Of a DNA stretch of 64,000 nt, positions 42,993 to 51,164 are shown in pieces (position 1 is the first letter of the stretch; every line of letters starts with the position of its first letter). The notes below the pieces were generated by a model. That model saw nothing but the letters and a program-made list of their open reading frames with translations, was not told the DNA's origin and did no database searches. Made by a program: the position numbers and the translations under genes. The stretch is from Kitasatospora sp. NBC_01250 (lineage in GTDB: Bacteria > Actinomycetota > Actinomycetes > Streptomycetales > Streptomycetaceae). The stretch is from contig NZ_CP108476.1 of the NCBI RefSeq assembly GCF_036226465.1, forward strand, positions 4,402,001 to 4,466,000, given 5' to 3'.

Positions 42993-44027
42993 ATGTTCCG
43001 CACGCTCATCGTCGGCCTCGGCCGCGCCGGCGCCGGGCTGCACCTGCCCGTACTGCGCCGGCTGCGGCACGAGGGCGTCTCCGCGTTCGCACCGCAGCCC
43101 ATCCTCGCGGTGGACCCCGGGCGCACCAGCTCCCCGGACCCGGCCGAGGTCACGCTGGCCGCCTCGCTCCCCGCCGCCCGCCGGCTGCTCGACCCCGCGC
43201 ACACCGTGGTCCACCTCTGCACCCCACCCCGGCGGCGGGCCGACCTGGTCGCCGAACTGGCTGACCTGGGCTTCTACCGGCTGATCATCGAGAAGCCGCT
43301 GGCCGCCGACACCGCCGACCTGGACAGGCTCGCCGAACTCGTGCACGAGCGGCGGCTGCAGGTCTCGGTGGTCGCCCCCTGGCTCGCCAGCACGCTCACC
43401 GACCGGCTGGAACAACTGGTCCGCGGCGGCGAGTTCGGCGCACTGCGACGGATCACGGTGCGCCAGCACAAGCCCCGGTTCCGCCGCACCCTGGCCACCC
43501 ACGGCCACCCCACCGCCTTCGACATCGAGATCCCGCACGCGCTCGGCGTCGCCCTGCTGCTGGCCGGCGACGGCGAGGTCACCGCGGCCGGCTGGCACGA
43601 CCTGCGGGTCGGCGGCCAGGTCCGCCCGCTGCTCGGCGGCGCCCGCCTCCAGCTGGCGCACCACGGCGGGGTGCGCACCGAGATCGTCTCCGACCTCACC
43701 TCCCCGGTCCGCGAGCGCCGGATCACGCTGCGCTTCGCACGCGGCACCGCGATCGGCCACTTCCCCGGCAGCGCCGACGACGAGTACGCCCAACTCCGGC
43801 TGGCCGGACGGAAGCTGCACGGCCACGAGGTGTTCGCCGACGACGCGCTCGGCAGCTACCTGGCCCGCACCTACCGCCGCTTCCTGCGCGGCCCGCTGCC
43901 GCCCGAGGCCGAATTCGACGGGCACCTGCGGGCGGTGCGCCTGCTGAGCGAGGCCAAACGGCTCAGCGGCGCCGACCTGCTGACCGAACCGATCGCGACC
44001 CCAAGGGAGTTGTCCTGTGTCCACTGA
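42993..44027 (+). CDS. Gfo/Idh/MocA-family oxidoreductase (1st)
   Basis: 344 residues. N-terminal dinucleotide fold (LIVGLGRAGAGLHLPVLRRL) and IIEKPLAADTADLDRLAELV, the EKP motif of the family, are present; the C-terminal substrate domain starts near residue 140. It oxidises or reduces a sugar or cyclitol hydroxyl with NAD(P). AAGGAGG lies 10 nt before the ATG. It overlaps the next gene by 11 nt. Confidence 0.9.
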   Translation: MFRTLIVGLGRAGAGLHLPVLRRLRHEGVSAFAPQPILAVDPGRTSSPDPAEVTLAASLPAARRLLDPAHTVVHLCTPPRRRADLVAELADLGFYRLIIEKPLAADTADLDRLAELVHERRLQVSVVAPWLASTLTDRLEQLVRGGEFGALRRITVRQHKPRFRRTLATHGHPTAFDIEIPHALGVALLLAGDGEVTAAGWHDLRVGGQVRPLLGGARLQLAHHGGVRTEIVSDLTSPVRERRITLRFARGTAIGHFPGSADDEYAQLRLAGRKLHGHEVFADDALGSYLARTYRRFLRGPLPPEAEFDGHLRAVRLLSEAKRLSGADLLTEPIATPRELSCVH

Positions 44028-45006
44028 ACTCTCCGATGAGCTCTCCCGCGAGCCCGCCGGGCCGCGCGCCAGCAGCCACGCACCCCCCGCGGCCGGCGGC
44101 GCCGCCACGGCCCGCCGGATCGACTACTGCGGGATCACCGACGAGGCCGCCGTCGATCTGGCCGGCCAACTCGCCGCCACCCGTGAACTGGGCTGGCGCG
44201 CCGTCGAACTGCGCACCGTCGACGGCCAGCCGATCGACCTGCTGAACGGCCCCGCCTTCGCCCGTACCGCCGCCCGGATCGCCGAGGCCGGCCTGAGCGT
44301 CCCGGTCATCGCCTCCCGGATCGGCGGCTGGTCGCGCCCGATCAGCTGCGACCTGAACCAGGAGCTGGCCGAACTCGCGGTGCTGGCCGACCGCTGCGCG
44401 GTCCTCGGCACCCGCTACCTGCGGATCATGTCCTACCCCAACGACGGCCTGAGCGAGCTCGACTGGGAACGTGAAGTACTGCGCCGCATCCGGGTGCTGG
44501 CCCGGCACGCGGGCGAGCGGGGCCTGGTCCTGCTGCACGAGAACTGCGCCGGCTGGGCGGGCGCCGACGCCGGACGGGCGCTGCGGCTGCTGGAAGCGGC
44601 CGGCGCCGAGTCCTTCGGCCTGCTCTTCGACACCGGCAACGGTGCGGCCCACGGCTACCGAGCGCTCGACCAACTCCGCACGCTGGCACCCTATGTGAAG
44701 CACGTCCAGATCAAGGATGCGGTGGCCGGCCCGGAGCGTCCGAGCTACACGCTGCCCGGCGCGGGCGAGGCCGGCGTCGCGCAGTGCCTGCGGCTGCTGC
44801 TGGACACCGGCTACGCGGGCCACTTCTCGATCGAGCCGCACCTGGCCGTCCGCCCGCACGAGCACCACCGGGCCGGACCCGCCGAGTGCCGCTCCTCCTT
44901 CGCCGCCGCCGGTCAGGCCCTGCGCGCCCTGGTCGAAGGGCTGGTGGGCGACGACGCGGCGCCGTGGCGCTGCACGGCGGCGGGCCTGGAGCTCCTCCCG
45001 TGCTGA
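44017..45006 (+). CDS. Sugar phosphate isomerase/epimerase (AP-endonuclease-2 fold)
   Basis: 329 residues. After a 35-residue variable N-terminus, a TIM barrel with metal ligands: LLHENCAGW (Glu), LFDTGNGAAHGY (Asp and His), HVQIKDAV (His/Lys) and FSIEPHL (Glu), the pattern of xylose-isomerase-like/IolE/IolI proteins. It would isomerise or dehydrate a keto-sugar or inosose. GTG start with AAGGGAG 7 nt upstream. Confidence 0.88.
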   Translation: MSTELSDELSREPAGPRASSHAPPAAGGAATARRIDYCGITDEAAVDLAGQLAATRELGWRAVELRTVDGQPIDLLNGPAFARTAARIAEAGLSVPVIASRIGGWSRPISCDLNQELAELAVLADRCAVLGTRYLRIMSYPNDGLSELDWEREVLRRIRVLARHAGERGLVLLHENCAGWAGADAGRALRLLEAAGAESFGLLFDTGNGAAHGYRALDQLRTLAPYVKHVQIKDAVAGPERPSYTLPGAGEAGVAQCLRLLLDTGYAGHFSIEPHLAVRPHEHHRAGPAECRSSFAAAGQALRALVEGLVGDDAAPWRCTAAGLELLPC

Positions 45007-46331
45007 CCGCGACCGACCACCAGCTGCTGCTCGACCTCCTCGAACTGCCCACCGCCGGACCGCTGGAGGCCCCCGGCCTGCCGTCGCGGCTCTGGGACGC
45101 CCAGCGCGCCTACGCCGGGGCCGCCGCCGAGCTGGGCTTCGAGGTGCTGCACCACGCCGCGCCCGCGCCCGCCTGGGCCGAGCTGCCCGACGTCCCGCTG
45201 CCCGTGCGCAGCCGCGCCGCCGATCCGGGCTTCCTGGCCGAGCAGCCGAGCCTGGTGCTGCGGCTGGGGCCGGCGGCAGCACGCGAACGCACGGTGATGT
45301 TCAACGTCCACCTGGACACCGTGGCCGGGCAGCAGCCGGTGCACCGCGACGGCGACACCTACTACGGCCGCGGTGCGGTGGACGCCAAGGGCCCGGCCGT
45401 CGCCCTGCTCGCGGGCCTGCGGGCCGCGCTGGCCGAGCGCCCCGGGCTGGCCCGGCGCACCACCGTGCTGGTGCAGGCGGTGTCCGGTGAGGAGGGCGGC
45501 GCCCTCGGCACGCTGGGCACCCGCCCGCTGGTGGCGGCCGGGCACTACGGCCGGCTCAACGTCTTCTGCGAACCCACCGGCAACCGCGCGCTCACCCGCT
45601 GCACCGCCGCGATGACCGCCCGGATCGAGGTGGCGGGCCAGGACGCGGTGGACGACCAGCCGGCCGCCGGGCACAACGCCACCGTGCTGCTCGGCTTCCT
45701 CGCCCAGCACCTGGCCGCCTCGATCACCCCCGGCGCCGGGCGGCTCTGCGTGGCCGGACTGCACACCGGCCGCCTGCACAACCGGGTCTACGGCCAGGGC
45801 GAGCTGCTGCTCAACCTCGCCTACCCGGACCCGGCCACCGCCGAGCGCCTGGAGCGGGCGGTGGCCGAGGGCCTGGCGGCGGGCCTGCGGGCGTTCGCCG
45901 AGAAGTTCGCCGCCAACCCGCTGCTGGCCCGCACCGCCGTGGACGCCGCCGCGATCACCAGCCTGCACTGGCTCAAGCGCGGCCTGCCCGCCCTCGCCGA
46001 GCAGCGCGCCGTCGAACCGTGGCTGCCCCACCTGCTGGACGCCGCCCAGGTCGCCGCCTGGCCCGCCGCCGAGCCCGGCTTCACCTGCGACGCGATCTGG
46101 CTGGCCGACCGCCCGGGTACCGCCACCGTGGTGCTCGGGCCGGGCTCGCTGGAGGGGAACAACGCGCACGCGGAGGGCGAGTTCGTCCGGGTCGAGGAGC
46201 TCACCGCCTTCGCCCGCGCGGTCGCCGGCCTGCTGCTCGCCTTCGACGGCACCAGCGACCCCACGGATCCCAGGACCACCGCACCCGCACTCCCCCACCC
46301 CGCCCAGGAGGCCCGTCCCGTATGCAGCTGA
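45000..46331 (+). CDS. M20-family metallopeptidase/amidohydrolase
   Basis: 443 residues. MFNVHLDTVAG (His, Asp), YGRGAVDAKGPAVALLAGL (bridging Asp) and VSGEEGGALGTLG (Glu-Glu) are the ArgE/DapE-type two-zinc site. Central lid domain follows, as does a C-terminal Glu/His region. In a biosynthetic cluster such enzymes usually remove an N-acyl or N-aminoacyl group, which would fit an N-protected amino-sugar or amino-acid intermediate. GTG start overlaps the preceding stop by 7 nt. Confidence 0.88.
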   Translation: MLTATDHQLLLDLLELPTAGPLEAPGLPSRLWDAQRAYAGAAAELGFEVLHHAAPAPAWAELPDVPLPVRSRAADPGFLAEQPSLVLRLGPAAARERTVMFNVHLDTVAGQQPVHRDGDTYYGRGAVDAKGPAVALLAGLRAALAERPGLARRTTVLVQAVSGEEGGALGTLGTRPLVAAGHYGRLNVFCEPTGNRALTRCTAAMTARIEVAGQDAVDDQPAAGHNATVLLGFLAQHLAASITPGAGRLCVAGLHTGRLHNRVYGQGELLLNLAYPDPATAERLERAVAEGLAAGLRAFAEKFAANPLLARTAVDAAAITSLHWLKRGLPALAEQRAVEPWLPHLLDAAQVAAWPAAEPGFTCDAIWLADRPGTATVVLGPGSLEGNNAHAEGEFVRVEELTAFARAVAGLLLAFDGTSDPTDPRTTAPALPHPAQEARPVCS

Positions 46332-47512
46332 CGCCCCCACTGGCCACACCCCCCGCCCTGCTGGAAGGCGACGGCGCCCGGATCGGCGCACCGCGCGCCG
46401 CCGCTCCGGGCGTCCTGGTCCGCTACCCCGAACTGCTGCGCTTCACCGCCGAGGTCCTCACCGGCCGCGGCCTGCCCGCCGCCCGGGCCACCACCGCCGC
46501 CGAGGCGCTCTGCTACGGCGACCTCACCGGCCTGACCTCGCACGGCCTGGTCAACCTCACCCGCCTCTACCTCCCGCTGCTGGACGAGGGCCGGGCCGAC
46601 CCCGCGGCCGAGCCCGAGCCGCTGGCCGACCGCGGCGCCGCCGTCCTGCTGGACGACCGGCGGGCGCTCGGCCTCTGGTCGGCCTCGGCCGCGATGGACC
46701 TGGCGATCGAGCGGGCCACCGCCCACGGCATCGGGCTGGTCTCGGTGCGCGGCGCCACCCACCTGGGCTGTGCCGGCTTCCACACCCGGCGGGCCGCCCG
46801 CCGCGGCCTGGTGGGGCTGCTGGCCGCCAACTGCGGCCGCCAGCGGATCGCCCGGCCGCCGGGCGGTCGCCTGGCGATGCTCGGCACCAACCCGCTCTCC
46901 GTGGCCGCCCCGAGCGGCGGGCCGCACCCGTTCGTGCTGGACATGAGCACCACCGCGGTGCCCACCGGGCGGGTGCGGGCCGCCGCCCGGGCCGGGCAGC
47001 AGATCCCGCCGGGCTGGCTGGCCGACCAGGACGGCGCCCCGGTGACCGACCCCGGCGCCTTCGACCGGGGCGAGGCGCACCTGCTCTGGCTCGGCAGCCG
47101 CCCGGAGACCGGCGCGTTCAAGGGGTACGGGCTGGGCCTGGTGGTCGAGGTGCTCGGCGCGCTGCTGGCCGGCGCGGGGCTCGGCCCGGAACCGGCCGCA
47201 CTGGCCGGCGACGGCGGCCCGGCGGGCCGCGACGACGACATCGGCTACCTGGCGCTGGCCATCGACCCCGGCGCGCTGCGCGACGGAGCGGACTTCGGCC
47301 GGCAGGCGGCCGTGCTCTTCGGCACCCTGCTGGACTGCCCGCCGCTGGACCCCGCCCACCCGGTGAGCTACCCGGGCCACCCCGAGGGCGAGCTGGCGGA
47401 CCGCCAGCTGCGCGAGGGCGTGCGCCTCTCGCCCGCCCGGTTCGCCGAGCTGACCGACCTGGCCCAGGCCACCGACCTGACCGCCCCCAAGCCGATCGGA
47501 GGAACCCCATGA
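46322..47512 (+). CDS. Ldh2/malate-lactate dehydrogenase-like oxidoreductase
   Basis: 396 residues of the sulfolactate/ureidoglycolate/Delta1-piperideine-2-carboxylate reductase superfamily, which is unrelated to classical LDH. Seen: LTSHGLVNLTRLYLPLLDEG (catalytic Ser-His), SVRGATHLGCAGFHTRRAA, MLGTNPLSVAAPSGG, FVLDMSTTAVPTGRV and GAFKGYGLGLVVEVLGALLAGAG. Members reduce alpha-keto acids or cyclic imines with NAD(P)H. It overlaps the M20 gene by 10 nt. Confidence 0.9.
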   Translation: MQLTPPLATPPALLEGDGARIGAPRAAAPGVLVRYPELLRFTAEVLTGRGLPAARATTAAEALCYGDLTGLTSHGLVNLTRLYLPLLDEGRADPAAEPEPLADRGAAVLLDDRRALGLWSASAAMDLAIERATAHGIGLVSVRGATHLGCAGFHTRRAARRGLVGLLAANCGRQRIARPPGGRLAMLGTNPLSVAAPSGGPHPFVLDMSTTAVPTGRVRAAARAGQQIPPGWLADQDGAPVTDPGAFDRGEAHLLWLGSRPETGAFKGYGLGLVVEVLGALLAGAGLGPEPAALAGDGGPAGRDDDIGYLALAIDPGALRDGADFGRQAAVLFGTLLDCPPLDPAHPVSYPGHPEGELADRQLREGVRLSPARFAELTDLAQATDLTAPKPIGGTP

Positions 47513-48477
47513 CCGGCTCCCGCCCGCTGGCCGTGATCGGCCTTGGCGTGATCGCCAAGTTCTACCTGGCCGCCATCGAGGCCGACCCGTCCTTCACCCT
47601 GGCCGCCGTCTGCGACCGCGACGAGGCCGCGCTGGCCTCCTCCCGCGCGGCCGGCGTCCCCGCCTACCGCGACCACCGGGAGCTGCTGGCCGCCCACCGG
47701 GAGCTGGCCGGGGTGATCGTCACCGTCCCCAACGACGCGCACGCCGCGCTCTGCCGCGACCTGCTCGCCGCCGGGCTGCCGATCTGCGTGGAGAAGCCGC
47801 TGGCGACCGAGGTCGCCGAGGCCCGGGCGCTGACCGCGATGGCCGCCGAGCGCTCGGTGCCGCTCTTCACCGCCTTCCACCGCCGCTACAACACCCAGAC
47901 CCTGGAGCTGGCCGCGGCCTGTTCGGGCGCGCCGATCAGCAGCATCCGGGTGCGCTACCTGGAGAAGATCGAGGAGCACGTCGGCCCGGACCGCTGGTAC
48001 CTGGACCCGGCCCGGTGCGGCGGCGGCTGCGTGGCCGACAACGGCCCGAACGCCTTCGACCTGGTCCGGCTGCTCTTCCGGGACACCGGGCTGAGCGTGG
48101 TGCGGGCGGCGATCGAACGCGACGGCGCGGGGCTGGACCGGCAGGCGGTGATCGACCTGATCACCGACGGGCCCTCGCCGCGCCGCGCCAAGGTCGAGCT
48201 GGACTGGTCCTACCCCGGCGAGGTGAAGGACATCGAGGTCACGCTGGCCGACGGGCAGCTGCTGCGGGCCGACCTGCTGGCCGGCCACACCGGCTTCAAG
48301 GCCTCGCTCTGGCACGAGTACCAGGGCATCCTGACCGCCTTCGGCAGCGCGCTGCAGCGCCCCGGCAGCCACCGGGACGGCGGCCTGGCCGCCCTCGAAC
48401 TGGTCGCGGCGGCCTACCGGCTGGACCGCGACACCGCCACCCACGTGTTCCGCCCGGCCGTTCAGGAGGCGCCGTGA
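47509..48477 (+). CDS. Gfo/Idh/MocA-family oxidoreductase (2nd)
   Basis: 322 residues. VIGLGVIAKFYLAAIEADPSF (dinucleotide fold), CVEKPLATEVAEARAL (EKP motif) and FTAFHRRYNTQTLEL are typical. ATGA-coupled to the Ldh2 gene. It shares only family-level similarity with the first Gfo/Idh/MocA protein of the cluster, so the two probably act at different positions or on different intermediates. Confidence 0.9.
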   Translation: MTGSRPLAVIGLGVIAKFYLAAIEADPSFTLAAVCDRDEAALASSRAAGVPAYRDHRELLAAHRELAGVIVTVPNDAHAALCRDLLAAGLPICVEKPLATEVAEARALTAMAAERSVPLFTAFHRRYNTQTLELAAACSGAPISSIRVRYLEKIEEHVGPDRWYLDPARCGGGCVADNGPNAFDLVRLLFRDTGLSVVRAAIERDGAGLDRQAVIDLITDGPSPRRAKVELDWSYPGEVKDIEVTLADGQLLRADLLAGHTGFKASLWHEYQGILTAFGSALQRPGSHRDGGLAALELVAAAYRLDRDTATHVFRPAVQEAP

Positions 48478-48899
48478 CCCCCGTACAGGTCTCCCCCCGC
48501 CAGGAGGACGGCGCCAAGCGCGCGGTCGCCGGCGAGCTGGTGAAGGTGCTGGTCCACCGCCGCGAGGACCGCGGCATGACGGTGGAGCCTTACGCGAGCC
48601 GCTGCGTGCGGGCCGGCGAGCTGCACGAGCTGGTCAGCACCGACGTGGCCGACGGCACCCCGGGGGCCCGGGTGGACCGGGTGGGGTTCCTGGGCTTCAC
48701 CGAGATCTCGCGCGCGGGGGTGATCGACCGCGGCGACACGGTGTGGATCGGCGGCCGCCCGGTGGGCACGGTGCTCGGCTTCGACGCCTGCCACTTCCCC
48801 AACCACTACAACATCCTGATCAGCACGGGTGAGCCGGTGACCGGTGAGGAGCTGGGGCTGGCCCCGGAGGCCGAGGTGCGCTTCACCCAGCAGATCTGA
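48474..48899 (+). CDS. Small conserved protein of the aminotransferase cluster (possibly DUF6917)
   Basis: 141 residues, no membrane segment. Features: AVAGELVKVLVHRREDRGMTVEPYASRCVRAGELHELVSTD, DRVGFLGFTEISRAGVIDRGDTVWIGGRPVGTVLGFDACHFPNHYNILI. I believe this is the family catalogued as DUF6917, but from memory only. It is the last gene of the rightward operon (GTGA overlap) and is followed by a terminator, so it is part of the pathway. Its role is unknown. Confidence 0.7.
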   Translation: MTPVQVSPRQEDGAKRAVAGELVKVLVHRREDRGMTVEPYASRCVRAGELHELVSTDVADGTPGARVDRVGFLGFTEISRAGVIDRGDTVWIGGRPVGTVLGFDACHFPNHYNILISTGEPVTGEELGLAPEAEVRFTQQI

Positions 48900-48920
48900 G
48901 CCGCAGGAGGAGACGAGGTG

Positions 48921-48955
48921 GGGGGAGCGGTCCCGGGGGGACGGACCGCTCCCCC
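48921..48955 (+). terminator. Terminator of the aminotransferase/dehydrogenase cluster
   Basis: 13-bp stem GGGGGAGCGGTCC / GGACCGCTCCCCC with a 9-nt loop, about 20 bp after the last gene's stop. The 320 bp that follow (to 49277) contain no gene I can support and no convincing promoter. Confidence 0.75.
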
Positions 48956-49277
48956 GGCGGAGGTCCCACAACCGGCGCCTCGCGGGGGAAACCACGGCGC
49001 CCGGTCCCACAGCGGGGAACTCCGGACCCACGCACCGCGGACTCCTGCCAGGTCCCCGGTACACCGTCCATCCTGCCGCGCGGCCGGGCGCCGGGCATCC
49101 GCACAAGGACCTCAGCGCCAGGGACCTTCGTCCCGCAGAGTGAACGCGTTGCACACCTGTTGCGCCATCCGGTGGATAAGCTGCGCATCGGACCCCGCGT
49201 CAGATCGGGGACCTGACGCCCGGCCGGGGGACGGCCCGGCGCGGGGCTGGAGCAGACGGCGGAGGTGGGCGGTTCCG

Positions 49278-49442
49278 ATGGCACAGGCAAGGAAGATCGG
49301 CATGTATCTGCTGCTGATTTTCGTGGTGTACACGATCATCCACTCGCCCGCCCGCGCGGCCGAGCTCGTCCAGTCGGGGTTCGTCGGGATCTCGGACGCT
49401 GCCGGGTCGATCGGGGCCTTCATGACCGGCCTGATCAAATAG
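49278..49442 (+). CDS. Small single-pass membrane protein
   Basis: 54 residues: MAQARKIGMYLLLIFVVYTIIHSPARAAELVQSGFVGISDAAGSIGAFMTGLIK. One helix (about 8-25) and an amphipathic C-terminal half. GGAGGTG lies about 10 nt upstream of the ATG. I recognise the type as a short conserved Streptomyces protein of unknown function in the sigF region. It precedes the Dabb gene by 66 bp. Confidence 0.7.
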   Translation: MAQARKIGMYLLLIFVVYTIIHSPARAAELVQSGFVGISDAAGSIGAFMTGLIK

Positions 49443-49470
49443 CCACGCCCGGACGACCACGCCCGGACGA
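49443..49470. repeat. 14-bp direct repeat, two copies
   Basis: CCACGCCCGGACGA occurs twice head to tail, with a partial third copy, between the small membrane protein and the Dabb gene. No function known. Confidence 0.6.
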
Positions 49471-49508
49471 CCACGCCGACCCGCCCCGACGACAGATAGG
49501 AGTGCCCG

Positions 49509-49802
49509 GTGATCCGCCACCTGGTCCTGTTCAAGCTCAATGACGGCATCGCCAAGGACGACGAGCGCGCGCTCGCCGCCGCCAAGGCCTTCGTGGGGCT
49601 CGACCAGCAGATCCCCGAGCTGCTCGAGTGGCAGACCGGCTGGAACGTGAGCCCGCGCGACGTCGCCTACGACTTCGCGATCAACAGCCTGGTCGCCGAC
49701 CAGGCCGCGCTGCAGGCCTACGCCACCCATCCGGAGCATGTCGCAGCCGCTCAGCTGTGGCGGCAGATCGCCACCCTGGTGGTCGCGGACTTCGAGGTCT
49801 GA
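49509..49802 (+). CDS. Dabb (stress-responsive alpha/beta-barrel) domain protein
   Basis: 97 residues: IRHLVLFKLNDG, IPELLEWQTGWNVSPRDVAYDFAINSLVADQAALQAYATHPEHVAAAQLWRQIA. This is the dimeric ferredoxin-like barrel found in stress proteins and some polyketide cyclases. GTG start with AGGAGTG upstream. It sits upstream of the sigma factor genes in streptomycete genomes of this type. Confidence 0.92.
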   Translation: MIRHLVLFKLNDGIAKDDERALAAAKAFVGLDQQIPELLEWQTGWNVSPRDVAYDFAINSLVADQAALQAYATHPEHVAAAQLWRQIATLVVADFEV

Positions 49803-50025
49803 CCGACCCGCCGCCAGTTCGGTCGTATCCGTACGACCCAATGGCCCCCCGCATCCCGACGGCTCACGACGAGCCCGTCGCGGCGCGGGGGGCCGCGTCG
49901 TTGCCGGCCCCGGACCACCAACACGCATCAGGCGGGTGCTTGAACGGATGGCGTCCGTCTTGTGATGCTATGACCGATTTTGCCGGGCAGGTCGAGGTGG
50001 TGAACCAAGGGAGGGTGACACGTCC

Positions 50026-50994
50026 GTGCGGATCCAGGACGACACGCCGGACACCGGCACGGACGGACCCGGCGCGAAGTCGCGCCCCGAGTCCGACCCG
50101 CCCAGCGACCCGCCGGAGCCGTCCCGGTCGACCGAGCTCCCCGAGCCCGCCGCGCCCGCCGCGCCCGCCGCGCCCGCCACGCCCGCCACGCCGCCCGAGC
50201 TTCCCGAGCCGGTCGAACCGTTCGGCGGGAGCGGCCCGATCGACGTGCGCACCCTGACCCGGGTGCTCTTCGAGCGGTTGGCCGAGCTGCCCGCCCAGGC
50301 CCCCGAGCGCGAGCAGGTGCGGGCCGCGCTGATCGAGGTCAACATCCCGCTGGTGCGCTACGCCGCCACCCGCTTCCGCAGCCGCAACGAGCCGATGGAG
50401 GACGTGGTCCAGGTCGGCACCATCGGCCTGATCAACGCCATCGACCGGTTCGACCCCAGCCGCGGCGTGCAGTTCCCCACCTACGCGCTGCCCACCATCC
50501 TCGGCGAGATCAAGCGCTACTTCCGCGACAACGTGCGCACCATGCACGTCCCGCGCCGCCTCCAGGAGCTCTGGGTCCAGGTCAGCGGCGCCATGGAGGA
50601 GCTGACGGTCACCCACGGCCGCACCCCGAAGGTCCCGGAGATCGCCGCCAACCTGCGCATCCCCGAGGAGGACGTGCGAGCCTGCCTGGACGCCGGGCGG
50701 GCCTACAACGCCGCCTCGCTGGAAGCGGCCCAGGAGCACGAGGGCGGCCTGGCCCTGCTCGACCGGCTCGGCTACGAGGACTCCGCGCTGACCGACGTGG
50801 AACACCGCGACATGGTGCGCCACCTGCTGGTGCAACTGCCCGAGCGGGAGCGGCGGATCGTCATACTGCGCTTCTTCGCCAACCTGACGCAGTCCCAGAT
50901 CTCCACCGAACTCGGCATGTCCCAGATGCACGTCTCCCGTCTCCTGGCGCGCATCCTCACCAGGCTGCGCACCGGCAACTCCTGGGAGGAGTGA
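50026..50994 (+). CDS. sigF: SigB/SigF-type RNA polymerase sigma factor
   Basis: 322 residues. A disordered Pro/Ala-rich N-terminus (1-65, with PAAPAAPAAPATPATP) precedes regions 2-4: NIPLVRYAATRFRSRNEPMEDVVQVGTIGLINAIDRFDPSRGVQFPTYALPTILGEIKRYFRD (region 2), TPKVPEIAANL (region 3) and LPERERRIVILRFFANLTQSQISTELGMSQMHVSRLLARIL (region 4 HTH). By position relative to upp and tadA it is the SigF ortholog candidate, normally linked to spore maturation and held by an anti-sigma factor. GTG start with GGGAGGGTG upstream. Confidence 0.88.
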   Translation: MRIQDDTPDTGTDGPGAKSRPESDPPSDPPEPSRSTELPEPAAPAAPAAPATPATPPELPEPVEPFGGSGPIDVRTLTRVLFERLAELPAQAPEREQVRAALIEVNIPLVRYAATRFRSRNEPMEDVVQVGTIGLINAIDRFDPSRGVQFPTYALPTILGEIKRYFRDNVRTMHVPRRLQELWVQVSGAMEELTVTHGRTPKVPEIAANLRIPEEDVRACLDAGRAYNAASLEAAQEHEGGLALLDRLGYEDSALTDVEHRDMVRHLLVQLPERERRIVILRFFANLTQSQISTELGMSQMHVSRLLARILTRLRTGNSWEE

Positions 50995-51164
50995 GCCCGG
51001 CCGCGGGTTGCTGCGCGTTACCGCGGCGTGACAACTCGCGATGCCGGGGTTTGCCGGGGGCGTTGTTCCGGTAAAGCAAGCGGTGGGGGGTGCCGATCAT
51101 TCGGCACGCACCGGGAACCGCCGAGCGGAGGCTCCCGTTGGACCAGTCACGAGGGGGTGGGTGC

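Noticed and set aside
40371..48899. A deoxysugar glycosylation cassette of a macrolide or aminoglycoside cluster
   Set aside because: No NDP-sugar synthetase, 4,6-dehydratase or glycosyltransferase is present in this part of the window.
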